Shown here: one piece after another, positions 53,573 through 64,000 of the stretch
Position numbering within the stretch: position 1 is the first letter of the stretch
How the letters are laid out: each line of letters begins with the position of its first letter
Assembly (NCBI GenBank): GCA_001577635.1
Contig: LSBP01000002.1
Location: 124,001-188,000, forward strand
Source: Halomonadaceae bacterium T82-2
GTDB taxonomy: Bacteria > Pseudomonadota > Gammaproteobacteria > Pseudomonadales > Halomonadaceae
Direction of reading: 5' to 3'
Length of the DNA stretch: 64,000 nt
Notes under the pieces: generated by a model
What the model was told of the DNA's origin: nothing
Databases searched by the model: none
What the model saw: only the letters and a program-made list of their open reading frames with translations
Translations under genes and position numbers: made by a program

Positions 53573-54463
53573 TCAGTCGGCGAGGCTGTCGCTGCGCCGG
53601 GTACGGCCTTCACTGAGCATGCGCTCGTGAACCGGCGCCATGCGCCCGAAGATGCGCTGGGCGCGTTCCGGCTGGCCGATGAAGCCCGGTTCCTTGGCGT
53701 AGGCGAAGATCACCGTGTGCCGCTCGCGCTCGCCTTCCACCGGGGTCACCCGGTGCAGCGAATAGCGGCCGAAGAAGATCTGCAGGTCGCCCGGTTTCAG
53801 GTCGAGCGATTTCAGGCGGCTGCGGTCGCCGTCCAGCACGTCCTGCACGCCCTCGAAGTTCTCGCCCTCGGGGCTGCGGATGCCGGGCGCGTATTCGAAG
53901 CGGCCGCCGCCTTCCGACTGGCGGGTCATCATGGTGACGATGAACTCGTTGGTGTCGTAGTGCCAAGGATGCTGGCAGCCCTCACGCAGCACGTTGACCA
54001 CCAGGTCGGCGAGCGGGTCGGCGTACTGGTGAATCTCGTCGACGCCGACCACGGTGGCGATGAAGCGCTGGAAGTCCGGATGACGGTAGATCTGACGGAT
54101 GATCGTCGAGTCATCGATGCGATCGCCGGCGACGAAGCCGTTGGTACGGTCGTCGAAGCGGTTGCGCGGATGCGAATCCGGCAGGCTCGGATCACCCGAC
54201 GAGTTGTAGGGATTGGTCTCGTTCTGGTTGTAGTGCGCCTCGGGGGACAGGCGCTCCGTCTCGCGCTCGAGACGCGCCAGCGCCTCTTCCGGCACGAACC
54301 GCTCGAGAACGACGCAGCCGTCCTCGGCAAGCTGCCGACGGCAGGCATCGATCAGCGCCTGGCCGGTTTCGCCCGACAGCTGGGTGATGGGGTAACGCTG
54401 AAGATCGACGATGCCCTGCAGGGCCGACGTGGTGTCCCCGGGTTCGGCGGCGTTGGCGTGCAT
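53573..54463 (-). CDS. 2OG-Fe(II) oxygenase, BesD/ArpA-like family (HxD type, predicted hydroxylase)
   Basis: CQHPWHYDTNEFIVTMMTRQSEGGGRFEYAPGIRSPEGENFEGVQDVLDGDRSRLKSLDLKPGDLQIFFGRYSLHRVTPVEGERERHTVIFAY; HYD plus distal LHR. Confidence 0.82.
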   Translation of the reverse strand: MHANAAEPGDTTSALQGIVDLQRYPITQLSGETGQALIDACRRQLAEDGCVVLERFVPEEALARLERETERLSPEAHYNQNETNPYNSSGDPSLPDSHPRNRFDDRTNGFVAGDRIDDSTIIRQIYRHPDFQRFIATVVGVDEIHQYADPLADLVVNVLREGCQHPWHYDTNEFIVTMMTRQSEGGGRFEYAPGIRSPEGENFEGVQDVLDGDRSRLKSLDLKPGDLQIFFGRYSLHRVTPVEGERERHTVIFAYAKEPGFIGQPERAQRIFGRMAPVHERMLSEGRTRRSDSLAD

Positions 54464-54570
54464 GCGGTAAGCTCCTCTGGCTTTCGATAACGCCTGGACA
54501 GGCTAGAGCCGCCGACTCCATAATAAAAATGAATGATTAAGATAAGATTGATTTTGGAGCCTTATAGACC

Positions 54571-54972
54571 ATGGATACCGACTTGCTGCGAGCCTTCGTG
54601 ACTGTGGCGGAATGCGAGGGGTTCAGCGCGGCAGGAAAGATCCTCTGCCGCACCCAGTCGGCGGTGAGTCTGCAGATCAAGCGCCTGGAGGACCGGATGG
54701 GCGAGAGCCTGTTCGAACGGACCAGCCGCAGCGTGCTGCTGACCCCGGCCGGCGGGCGATTGCTGCCCTATGCGCGGCAGATCCTCAAGCTGCAGGATGA
54801 AGCCAAGCGCGCTATGGGGGCCGACCAGCAAGGCGAGACGATCCGGCTGGGAATTTCCGAAGAGCAGGCCGGTGCCTATCTGCCCGAGTTGCTGCCGACC
54901 TTTGCGGAACCCGGCGAGTATACCCGATGGCACCGCCCCGGATCGCTGGATGAGACGAATCGAGAGCGCTAG
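54571..54972 (+). pseudogene. LysR family regulator, C-terminally truncated
   Basis: MDTDLLRAFVTVAECEGFSAAGKILCRTQSAVSLQIKRLEDRMGESLFERTSRSVLLTPAGGRLL...; complete HTH, but stops at 133 aa just into the effector domain. Confidence 0.82.
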
Positions 54973-55000
54973 GCTCCAGAATACCGACAGGAGAATCCCC

Positions 55001-55432
55001 ATGCGTCACGACATCCGCTGCAAGCGTATCTATGCCGAGGCCGACGACGACGACGGTGCTCGGGTGCTGGTCGATCGCCTGTGGCCCCGCGGCAAGCGCC
55101 GCGACGCCCTGGCACTGACCCAGTGGTACCGGGAGGCGTCGCCCTCTTCGGCACTGCGCCGCCAGAAGCATCGCGACGAGATCGACGACGACACCTTCGC
55201 CGACCGCTATCGCGACGAAATCGAGCGCGACCCGGACTGCCTGCTGCCGCTGATGCGCCTGGCCCGCCAGGGTCGCCTGACACTGCTGAGCGCGGCACGG
55301 GATCTGGAACACTCCCACGTGCCGGTGCTGCGCCAGGCGGTGCTGGATGCTCTGGACGCCGAGGATCGCGACTGCGAGGACCTGCCGGCGTCAGCGCCCT
55401 GCTACGCCACCTACAACGCACAGTACGACTGA
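55001..55432 (+). CDS. DUF488 family protein
   Basis: KRIYAEADDDDGARVLVDRLWPRGKRRDALALTQWYREASPSSALR. Confidence 0.9.
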   Translation: MRHDIRCKRIYAEADDDDGARVLVDRLWPRGKRRDALALTQWYREASPSSALRRQKHRDEIDDDTFADRYRDEIERDPDCLLPLMRLARQGRLTLLSAARDLEHSHVPVLRQAVLDALDAEDRDCEDLPASAPCYATYNAQYD

Positions 55433-55504
55433 CACCATCTCACCCAAAAAGCGACGGCGCCTGACCCGACGCCGTCGTCATTTCACCTCATGGGGTATCG
55501 GGGC

Positions 55505-56710
<1,206 letters not shown>

Positions 56711-58885
56711 TCAGCGTGCGGCGGATTCGCCGGTGGCCGGATAGAAACGCTCGCCGTTGGCGGCCATCTCGCGCAGCCGCTCGGTGGGGCGATACAGCGG
56801 ACCGTGCTCCTCGGCGAGACGATCGGCCAGCGCCACGAAGGCCTCCAGGCCCATGGCGTCGATGTAGCGCAGCGCCCCGCCACGGAACGGCGGGAAACCG
56901 ATGCCGTAGATCAGCGCCGTATCGGCCTCGGCCGGCGTGCCGACGATGCCGTCCTCCAGACAGCGCACCGTCTCCAGGCACAGCGGCACCATCAGGTGCG
57001 CGATGACGGCCTCGTCATCCAGCTCGCGGGTGGCCTGCGCGCTCTCGGCGACCAAGGAGCGCGCCTCGTCGTCGCGGACCTTGCGCGGCTTGCCCTTGCG
57101 ATCTTCCTCGTAGCGATAGAAACCCCGCGAATTCTTCTGGCCGAGGCGACCGTCGTCGACCAGCCGCGCGACGACGGACTCGTCCTGCTGGGCCATGCGG
57201 TCGGGGAAGCCGTCGGCAAGCACGTCAGCGGCGTGCCGCGCGGTATCGAGCCCCACCACGTCGAGCAGATAGGCCGGGCCCATCGGCCAGCCGAAGCCTT
57301 CCATCACCTTGTCGACGCGCTCATAGTCGGCGCCCTGCTGCAGAAGACGCTCAAAGCCCCCGAAGTAGGGGAACAGCACCCGGTTGACCAGAAAGCCCGG
57401 GCAATCGTTGACCACGATCGGCGTCTTGCCCATGCGCCGGGCATAGGCCACCGTGGCGGCGACCGCTTCGTCACCGGTATGTTCGCCGCGGATCACCTCG
57501 ACCAGCGGCATGCGGTGCACCGGGTTGAAGAAGTGCATGCCGCAGAATTTCTCGGGCCGCTTCAGGGCCTTCGCCAGGCGCGAGATGGAAATGGTGGAGG
57601 TGTTGCTGGCCAGGATCGTGTCCTCGCCGACCGCCGCCTCGACCTCGGCGAGCACGGCCGTCTTCACGTCGGGGTTCTCGACCACCGCCTCGACCACCAG
57701 GTCCACCGTGCCGAAATCGCCGTAGGAGAGCGTCGGCCGGATGCCGGTGAGGCGTTCCGCCATGGTCGCCGTGTTCAGCTTGCCGCGCTCGACCTGCTTG
57801 ACGAACAGCTTGCGGGCTTCCTTGAGCCCCAGCTGAATCGCCTCCTCGCGGATGTCCTTCATCAGGATCGGCACGCCCTTCGACGCGCTCTGGTAGGCGA
57901 TGCCGCCCCCCATGATCCCCGCGCCCAGCACCGCGGTGTGGTTCAGTTCGGGTGCCTGCTTCTCATAGGCGCCGGCCTTCTTCTTGACCTGCTGATCGTT
58001 GAGGAACAGCCCTACAAGGTTGTAGCAGACATCGGTCAGTGCCAGCTTGGCGAAGGCCTTGGCCTCGATGGCCTGGGCGCGCTCCCGGGACTCGCCGGCC
58101 CCCTTCTGGACCACCTTGACGGCCTCGACCGGCGCCGGATAGTGCCGTCCGGCCTTGCCGGCCACATAGCCCTTGGCCGTCTCGAAGGCCATCATCTGCT
58201 CGACGCCGTTGAGCCCGAGCGGGCCGGTCTTCATCGCCCGCCGTGCCTGGTGGTCGAGTTCGCCGCGATTGGCACGCTGCAGGATATCGCGGGCGGCTTC
58301 CAGCAACTCCTCGGCAGGCAGCACGGCATCCACCGCGCCGATGCGCAGCGCCTCGGCAGCCTTGTTCTGGGTGCCGCCGGCGATCCACTCGATGGCATTG
58401 TCGGCGCCCACCAGACGCGGCAGCCGCACGCAGCCGCCCCAGCCCGGCAGGATACCCAGCCGGGTCTCGGGCAGGCCGACCTCGGCCTTCTCCGCCATGA
58501 CCCGGAAATCGGTGGTCAGGGTGACCTCGAAGCCACCGCCGAGCGCCAGGCCGTTGATCGCCGAGACGGTCGGAAACGGCAGGTCTTCCAGCCGGTTGAA
58601 CAGCGCATGCACGGTCTGGTTCATCTCGACCAGATAGTCCTCGCCCTTGGCGAACAGGGCGTGAAACTCGGTGATGTCGGCGCCGACGATGAAGGCCGAC
58701 TTGGCGCTGGCCAGGATCAACCCGGTCAGGTTCGGCGCCGCCTCGATGGCACCAACGGCGTCCTGCAGCTCGCCGATCACCCGGCTGGAAAGGGTGTTGA
58801 CCGACTCGCCCTCCCGATCGAACGTCAGGGTGGCGATGCCGTCGCCATCCGTCGTCACCGATAACGCACTGCCTTGATAAAGCAT
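56711..58885 (-). CDS. fadB: Fatty acid oxidation complex subunit alpha FadB
   Basis: [79 protein letters not shown]. Confidence 0.96.
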   Translation of the reverse strand: MLYQGSALSVTTDGDGIATLTFDREGESVNTLSSRVIGELQDAVGAIEAAPNLTGLILASAKSAFIVGADITEFHALFAKGEDYLVEMNQTVHALFNRLEDLPFPTVSAINGLALGGGFEVTLTTDFRVMAEKAEVGLPETRLGILPGWGGCVRLPRLVGADNAIEWIAGGTQNKAAEALRIGAVDAVLPAEELLEAARDILQRANRGELDHQARRAMKTGPLGLNGVEQMMAFETAKGYVAGKAGRHYPAPVEAVKVVQKGAGESRERAQAIEAKAFAKLALTDVCYNLVGLFLNDQQVKKKAGAYEKQAPELNHTAVLGAGIMGGGIAYQSASKGVPILMKDIREEAIQLGLKEARKLFVKQVERGKLNTATMAERLTGIRPTLSYGDFGTVDLVVEAVVENPDVKTAVLAEVEAAVGEDTILASNTSTISISRLAKALKRPEKFCGMHFFNPVHRMPLVEVIRGEHTGDEAVAATVAYARRMGKTPIVVNDCPGFLVNRVLFPYFGGFERLLQQGADYERVDKVMEGFGWPMGPAYLLDVVGLDTARHAADVLADGFPDRMAQQDESVVARLVDDGRLGQKNSRGFYRYEEDRKGKPRKVRDDEARSLVAESAQATRELDDEAVIAHLMVPLCLETVRCLEDGIVGTPAEADTALIYGIGFPPFRGGALRYIDAMGLEAFVALADRLAEEHGPLYRPTERLREMAANGERFYPATGESAAR

Positions 58886-59084
58886 GGACCGATCTCCGCG
58901 GTTGGAAGGAAATGCATTCATACAAGCGTTTGAATACGTCCTAGCTTGGAGTACCCGCCACCACCCCGTCAAGCCTCGGCCGTGATGACGGCGCGAGCGT
59001 CGCCATCGGGCGACTCCCGACGCCTGGCCACACCTGCTAGGATGCGCGCCTCATGCATGATGACCCGAACACGCCGACCCCGCC

Positions 59085-60212
59085 ATGAACCCAGCCGCGC
59101 CCTCACGTCTACTGCGCCTGCATCAGTTCACCGAACAGGCGGTGCGTCATCTGCGTCCCTATGCCTGGCTCTGGCCGCCCATCGCCTTTCTGATCGGCGC
59201 GCTGAGTTTCTTTCTGGTCGATCGGCAGCAGTCCCTGGGGGCCTTCCTGGCGCTGGGACTGCTGCTGGCCTGGGTGCTGCTGCTGTCGGAAAGCCTCATT
59301 GGCCGGCTGCTGGCACGCCGAGGCTACCCGACCCTGCCCCGCGGCGTGACCACCTTCATCGCGCAGATGATTCATCAGGAGACGCTGTTCTTCACCCTGC
59401 CCTTCCTGCTGGCCACCACGGTGTGGCGCAGCGGTCAGGCCCTGTTCACCCTCGCTATGGTCGGCTGCGGGGTGCTGTCGATCCTCGACCCGCTCTACTT
59501 TCGTCTCGCTGAGCGCCACCGCTGGCTGTATTTCGCCTTTCACGCCCTGTGTGTCTTTCTGGTGATCCTGGTGACGCTGCCCATCATGCTGCATCTGACC
59601 ACCGGGGAAACGCTGCTGCTCGCCGTGCTGGCCACCATGGTGTTCAGCCTGCCGAGTCTGGTGCACCTGCTGCAGCCGCGCGGCCTGCTGCGCTGGCTGG
59701 CGATGCTGGGGCTGGCCATGCTGCTGGGCGCCGGCGCCTGGGCCGGACGTGCCTGGATCCCGCCGGCGACCCTGTGGATCACCGGCAGCGCCCTGTCTCC
59801 CGGCTTCGATGCCGGGCAGCGCCGCCCCGTGGAGTCCATGGCGCTGACCGAAGCCAACCTGCAGCAACGCGGGCTTTACGCCTACACCGCCATTCGCGCC
59901 CCGCGCGGGCTCCGCGAGAAGGTCTACCATGTCTGGCGTCATGAGGGAGAGGTCATCGACCGCATCCCGCTGATCATTCACGGCGGCCGTGACGGGGGGT
60001 ATCGCGCCTGGACCCACAAGCAGCACTTTCCCGAGGCGTCCGCCGGCCACTGGCGGATCGACGTGATGACCGCCACCGGGCAGCGCCTGGGGGTCATTCG
60101 CTTCTCGGTCGCCGAGGAGGCACGCCGGGCCGACCGGGCCGACGGCCGTATCCGCTCCCCGGCAGGCGTGCCGGGGCTCGACCTGCGCCAGCTGATTCCC
60201 GGCGCGGACTGA
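59085..60212 (+). CDS. DUF5924/DUF2914-type membrane protein
   Basis: 375 aa; N-terminal multi-TM, C-terminal soluble domain LREKVYHVWRHEGEVIDRIPLIIHGGRDGGYRAWTHKQHFPEASAGHWRIDVMTATGQRLGVIRF. Confidence 0.8.
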   Translation: MNPAAPSRLLRLHQFTEQAVRHLRPYAWLWPPIAFLIGALSFFLVDRQQSLGAFLALGLLLAWVLLLSESLIGRLLARRGYPTLPRGVTTFIAQMIHQETLFFTLPFLLATTVWRSGQALFTLAMVGCGVLSILDPLYFRLAERHRWLYFAFHALCVFLVILVTLPIMLHLTTGETLLLAVLATMVFSLPSLVHLLQPRGLLRWLAMLGLAMLLGAGAWAGRAWIPPATLWITGSALSPGFDAGQRRPVESMALTEANLQQRGLYAYTAIRAPRGLREKVYHVWRHEGEVIDRIPLIIHGGRDGGYRAWTHKQHFPEASAGHWRIDVMTATGQRLGVIRFSVAEEARRADRADGRIRSPAGVPGLDLRQLIPGAD

Positions 60213-60266
60213 CACTGAATCGCTCCGGGGGGGTTGCATTACCCGGCAGTACCCGGAAAATCAAGC

Positions 60267-60749
60267 ATGAAATTAGCCTGCGAAACGACAACTCCAATGC
60301 CTGAAACTATCGGATTCAAGCTCACACGCCTGCCGCGCCTCTGGCGCGCCATTCTCGACGAACGGCTGGCGCCGCTGGATTTGACCCAGACGCGCTGGGT
60401 GACGCTCTACCATCTCTGGCAGATGGGTGACGGCCAGCCGCAGTGCGACCTGGCCCGGACCATCGGCGTCGAGGCGCCCTCGCTGGTGCGCACGCTGGAC
60501 CAGCTATCCGACCAGGGCCTGATCGAACGCCGCCCCTGCCCCAATGATCGTCGTACCAAGCGAGTCTTCCTCACGCCCCAGGCGACGCCGTTGCTGGAGC
60601 AGATCGATGCCATCGTCAGCCAGGCGCGCACCGAGATGCTCGCCGGCATCAGCGAGGACGAACTGGCGCTGCTGGATGACCTGCTGACCCGCATCGAGAA
60701 GAACGGCCTGCGCCTGCAGACACGCAAGCCGAGCAGCGACGACTGCTGA
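60267..60749 (+). CDS. slyA: MarR family regulator SlyA-like
   Basis: TIGFKLTRLPRLWRAILDERLAPLDLTQTRWVTLYHLWQMGDGQPQCDLARTIGVEAPSLVRTLDQLSDQGLIERRPCPNDRRTKRVFLT. Confidence 0.88.
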   Translation: MKLACETTTPMPETIGFKLTRLPRLWRAILDERLAPLDLTQTRWVTLYHLWQMGDGQPQCDLARTIGVEAPSLVRTLDQLSDQGLIERRPCPNDRRTKRVFLTPQATPLLEQIDAIVSQARTEMLAGISEDELALLDDLLTRIEKNGLRLQTRKPSSDDC

Positions 60750-60782
60750 GACCCGCGACGGCCGTTTCAGGCGACCGCCGTC

Positions 60783-61304
60783 CTAGCGCGGCGCGTCGGG
60801 CGGCCCCCGACGCGCCTCGTCGCCGGCCAGCGCATCGCGCAGCGTCGCCACGGGCGACGCCAGTGTGTCGAACGTCTGCGCCCCCTGTGACTCCCGCCAC
60901 CACAGCCACAGAAAGTCCCGGGTCGACTCCAGCACCAGGGCGTCCCCCGGCAGTTGCGCCAATGTCTCGTCGAACGCCCGCCCCTGCTGCGCCGAGAATG
61001 GCCGCAACGGCTCGATCCGCCAGCGCCAGCCCTCGCCGCACGGCTTGAGCGCCTCGCTGGCATGAGAGTCGCGCACGGCGACGAAGCGCGGCCCGGGTCG
61101 CGTCTGCGGGTAGCGCCAGCGATAGGCGACCAGACCGCCCTCCGGCGCATGCAGCGGCGGCTTGCCGAAATGCACCGATACCCCCGCCGCGCGCGCCGCC
61201 TCGCGCAACCCGACGAGCCGCCGGTCGCGTGGCGAGGGGCGCAGCCACACCACCGGCGACAGCATCGCCAGCAGCGTCAGCCCCAGGACCAGCCAGAAGG
61301 TCAT
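60783..61304 (-). CDS. Conserved hypothetical protein with one N-terminal TM
   Basis: 173 aa; MTFWLVLGLTLLAMLSPVVWLRPSPRDRRLVGLREAARAAGV... Confidence 0.7.
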   Translation of the reverse strand: MTFWLVLGLTLLAMLSPVVWLRPSPRDRRLVGLREAARAAGVSVHFGKPPLHAPEGGLVAYRWRYPQTRPGPRFVAVRDSHASEALKPCGEGWRWRIEPLRPFSAQQGRAFDETLAQLPGDALVLESTRDFLWLWWRESQGAQTFDTLASPVATLRDALAGDEARRGPPDAPR

Positions 61305-61397
61305 CGAAATCTCCTAAAACGTTGATATGGGTCGTTGTGAAGCGAAAAATGACGCCGTACAGTGAATCCACGACTTGTCGACTAGGGGGGCTTTCCC

Positions 61398-61856
61398 ATG
61401 AGCAATGAATACCATCACGTCCTGGTGGCGGTGGATCTCACCAAGGATTCCCACAGGGTTCTCGAGCGCGCCATTCCCATCGCGCGCCGCAACAACGCCA
61501 AGCTGTCGGTGATTCACACGCTCGAGCCGCTGGGCTTCGCCTACGGCGGCGACATCCCCATGGACCTGACCAGCATCCAGGATCAGCTCGATGAACACGC
61601 CAAGAGCCGCCTGGCCGAGATTGCCGATCCTCACGATGTACCCCGCGAGGATCAGCATGTGGTGGTGGGCATGCCGGACACCGAAATCCATCGCTTCTCC
61701 AAGGAGAACGAGGTAGATCTGATCGTGGTCGGCTCCCACGGCCGTCACGGCTTCGCGCTGCTGCTGGGCTCCACTTCCACCGGCGTTCTGCACGGCGCCG
61801 AGTGCGATGTGCTGGCCGTGCGCGTCGGCAAGGAAGGCGAGGATACCGAAGAGTGA
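61398..61856 (+). CDS. uspA: Universal stress protein UspA family
   Basis: MSNEYHHVLVAVDLTKDSHRVLERAIPIARRNNAKLSVIHTLEP; DLIVVGSHGRHGFALLLGSTSTGVLHGAECDVLAVRV. Confidence 0.92.
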   Translation: MSNEYHHVLVAVDLTKDSHRVLERAIPIARRNNAKLSVIHTLEPLGFAYGGDIPMDLTSIQDQLDEHAKSRLAEIADPHDVPREDQHVVVGMPDTEIHRFSKENEVDLIVVGSHGRHGFALLLGSTSTGVLHGAECDVLAVRVGKEGEDTEE

Positions 61857-61893
61857 TCCTCGGGCCCCGGCGACAGCCGCCGGGGCCGCCGCC

Positions 61894-63828
61894 TCAGGAT
61901 TCGCCGTCGGCCATCGCCTCGAGTTCCATCCAGCGTTCCATCGCCGCATCGAGCTCCGCCTGCTTGGCGGTCATCGCCTCCAGCGTCGCGGTCACCGCGG
62001 TCGCCTCCTGCTGATAGAACCCCGGGTCCCCCACCTTGGCTTCGAAGTCGGCAATGTCCGCTTCCAACGCCTCGATGGTGGCCGGCAGCGCATCCAGCTC
62101 CCGTTGCAGCTTGTAGGACAGCTTGGCCGGGCGCCTTGCGGGGCGAGCGGGCGTCTCGGGTGCAGCGGCTTCGGTGGAAGGTACCGCCGCACTGGCGGGC
62201 TCGGCCGTACGCCGGGCGGTATCGAAGACCCAGGGTGCCGGCGGCAACTTGCCGCCCTGGCGGATCCAGTCACTGTAGCCGCCGACATAGGCCTTGACCC
62301 TGCCGTCGCCCTCAAAGGCCAGCACGTCGGTCACCACGTTGTCCATGAATTCCCGGTCGTGGGAGACCAGCAGCAGCGTGCCCGGGAAGTCCAGCAGCAG
62401 TTCCTCGAGCAGTTCCAGCGTCTCGACATCAAGATCGTTGGTCGGCTCGTCGAGCACCAGCACGTTGGCCGGCTGGGTGAACAGCTTGGCCAGCAGCAGC
62501 CGGTTGGACTCGCCGCCCGACAGCGCCTTGACCGGCTGGCGGGCGCGCTCGGGGGTGAACAGGAAATCCTGCAGGTAGCTGATGACGTGGCGATCCTTGC
62601 CGCCGATCGTCACCCGATCACGCCCCTGGGCGACGTTGTCGTAGACGCTCTTCTCGAGTTCCAGGCCGGCACGCAGCTGATCGAAGTAGGCCACCTGCAG
62701 ATTGGTGCCCAGGCGCACCCGACCTTCGGTGGGCTCGAGCTCACCGAGCAGAATCTTGAGCAGCGTGGTCTTGCCCGCCCCGTTGCGCCCGATCAGCCCG
62801 ACCCGGTCGCCGCGCTGAATCTCCAGATTCAGATCACGGATGATCCAGTCGTCACCGTAGCGCTGGCTGACGCCGGTCAGCTCGACGACCCGCTTGCCGC
62901 TGCGCTCGCCGGTATCGACGCGGATCGTCGCCCGCCCCTGGCGCTCGCGCCGCTCGGCCCGGTCCCGGCGCATCTGCTCGAGCGCACGCACACGCCCCTC
63001 GTTGCGGGTCCGGCGGGCCTTGATGCCCTGACGAATCCAGGCTTCCTCCTGGGCCAGCTTCTTGTCGAACTCGGCGTTCTCGCGCGCCTCGACCTCCAGC
63101 TCGTGGGTCTTCTGCGCCTGATAGCGCGCGTAGTCGCCCGGATAGCGCCCCAGCCGCCCGCGATCGAGCTCCAGAATGTTGGTGGCCAGGCGCGACAGGA
63201 AGGCCCGGTCGTGGGTGATGAACAGCACGGCGCCGGGGAAGGCGGCCAGCTGTTCCTCGAGCCAGGTGATGGTATCCAGATCGAGATGGTTGGTGGGCTC
63301 GTCGAGCAGCAGCAGATCGGGCTCGGCGACCAGCGCCCGGGCCAGCGCCACACGCCGCCGCCAGCCGCCCGACAGCTCGGACATGGGCGCATCCTCGGGC
63401 AGGCCCAGGCGCGTCAGCACGGTGTCGATGCGCTGATGAAACGACCAGCCGTCGATCGACTCGAGCTCGGTCTGCAGCTGCGCCAGCCGTGCCATGTCCG
63501 GGTCGGCCGACTGCACCAGGTGATGGTACTCGGCCAGCAGCGCCCCGGCCCGGGGCAACCCCTGGGCCACCACATCGAAGATCGTCTCGCCGCTGGCCGC
63601 GGGCAGGTCCTGGGCCAGCACGCCGACGCGCAGCCCGGGAGCTCGCCAGACCTGGCCGTCATCGGGAAGAATCTCGCCACTGATCAGCTTGAGCAGGGTC
63701 GACTTGCCGGTGCCGTTGCGGCCGACCAGCGCCAGACGCTCGCCCTTTTCCAGGACCAGGTCGGCACCGTCGAGCAGCACATGCGGCCCGTAGGCCAGAT
63801 GCAACTGTTCCAGACGTAGCAGTGTCAC
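61894..63828 (-). CDS. uup: ABC-F family ATPase Uup
   Basis: 644 aa; two Walker A/ABC signature pairs (GRNGTGKSTLLKLI, LSGGWRRRVALARAL; GRNGAGKTTLLKIL, LSGGESNRLLLAKL); coiled-coil C-terminus. Confidence 0.94.
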   Translation of the reverse strand: MTLLRLEQLHLAYGPHVLLDGADLVLEKGERLALVGRNGTGKSTLLKLISGEILPDDGQVWRAPGLRVGVLAQDLPAASGETIFDVVAQGLPRAGALLAEYHHLVQSADPDMARLAQLQTELESIDGWSFHQRIDTVLTRLGLPEDAPMSELSGGWRRRVALARALVAEPDLLLLDEPTNHLDLDTITWLEEQLAAFPGAVLFITHDRAFLSRLATNILELDRGRLGRYPGDYARYQAQKTHELEVEARENAEFDKKLAQEEAWIRQGIKARRTRNEGRVRALEQMRRDRAERRERQGRATIRVDTGERSGKRVVELTGVSQRYGDDWIIRDLNLEIQRGDRVGLIGRNGAGKTTLLKILLGELEPTEGRVRLGTNLQVAYFDQLRAGLELEKSVYDNVAQGRDRVTIGGKDRHVISYLQDFLFTPERARQPVKALSGGESNRLLLAKLFTQPANVLVLDEPTNDLDVETLELLEELLLDFPGTLLLVSHDREFMDNVVTDVLAFEGDGRVKAYVGGYSDWIRQGGKLPPAPWVFDTARRTAEPASAAVPSTEAAAPETPARPARRPAKLSYKLQRELDALPATIEALEADIADFEAKVGDPGFYQQEATAVTATLEAMTAKQAELDAAMERWMELEAMADGES

Positions 63829-63944
63829 GCACTACCTCACTTCGGGGGATGTCAGAAACGCCCAGTGTAACGCACCCGGTCAGCGCTGTGGCGGGACCGG
63901 TCATCGCGTTACAATGCGCGCCACCATGATTCAAGGAGCGGCGC

Positions 63945-64000
63945 ATGTCTGATTCGCCCGATATCCGCGACGATTCTCCCCTGCCGGAAGCGCTGCGCTT
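63945..64000 (+). CDS. Start of an unidentified ORF (truncated by the window end)
   Basis: SD-like AAGGAG then ATG: MSDSPDIRDDSPLPEALR... Confidence 0.55.
   Translation, partial: MSDSPDIRDDSPLPEALR

Noticed and set aside
53573-54463. Radical halogenase (BesD/HalB)
   Set aside because: Motif is HYD, with the carboxylate ligand present; halogenases of this family have Gly/Ala there.
61807-63819. 670-aa plus-strand ORF opposite uup
   Set aside because: Antisense shadow; the uup frame carries clear ABC-F motifs.

Overview
The window is a high-GC gammaproteobacterial chromosome segment, probably Halomonadaceae (judged from gene content and order, not searched). Most of it is conserved housekeeping sequence: serS (partial), a ydiJ-like FAD/Fe-S oxidoreductase, trpE / trpGDC, gph, ndh, rpe, ggt, a sulfate ABC operon (sbp-cysTWA), miaB-phoH-ybeY-corC // lnt-leuS-lptE-holA, an OpuC-type osmolyte ABC operon followed by a nitrilase and an MmgE/PrpD gene, fadAB, slyA, uspA and uup. 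The accessory or unusual parts are: (1) a complete 3372-bp ISL3-family element (ISPpu12-like) with 24-bp imperfect IRs and a perfect 8-bp target duplication CGTCCCGA, inserted between corC and lnt and carrying a MerR-type regulator, a CDF/HMA cation transporter, a second lspA and a transposase; (2) two promoterless integron-type gene cassettes with attC-like sites and no integrase in the window (CALIN-like); (3) a LysR fragment / BesD(ArpA)-family 2OG-Fe(II) oxygenase / DddP-like M24 enzyme / MmsA cluster; (4) two families of intergenic nested palindromes whose arms differ but stay complementary between copies; (5) a trpGDC attenuator whose 17-aa leader peptide has one Trp codon and appears leaderless; (6) a methyl-accepting chemotaxis gene split by an apparent 1-nt deletion. 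All calls come from reading the sequence and translated ORFs; no database search was run.
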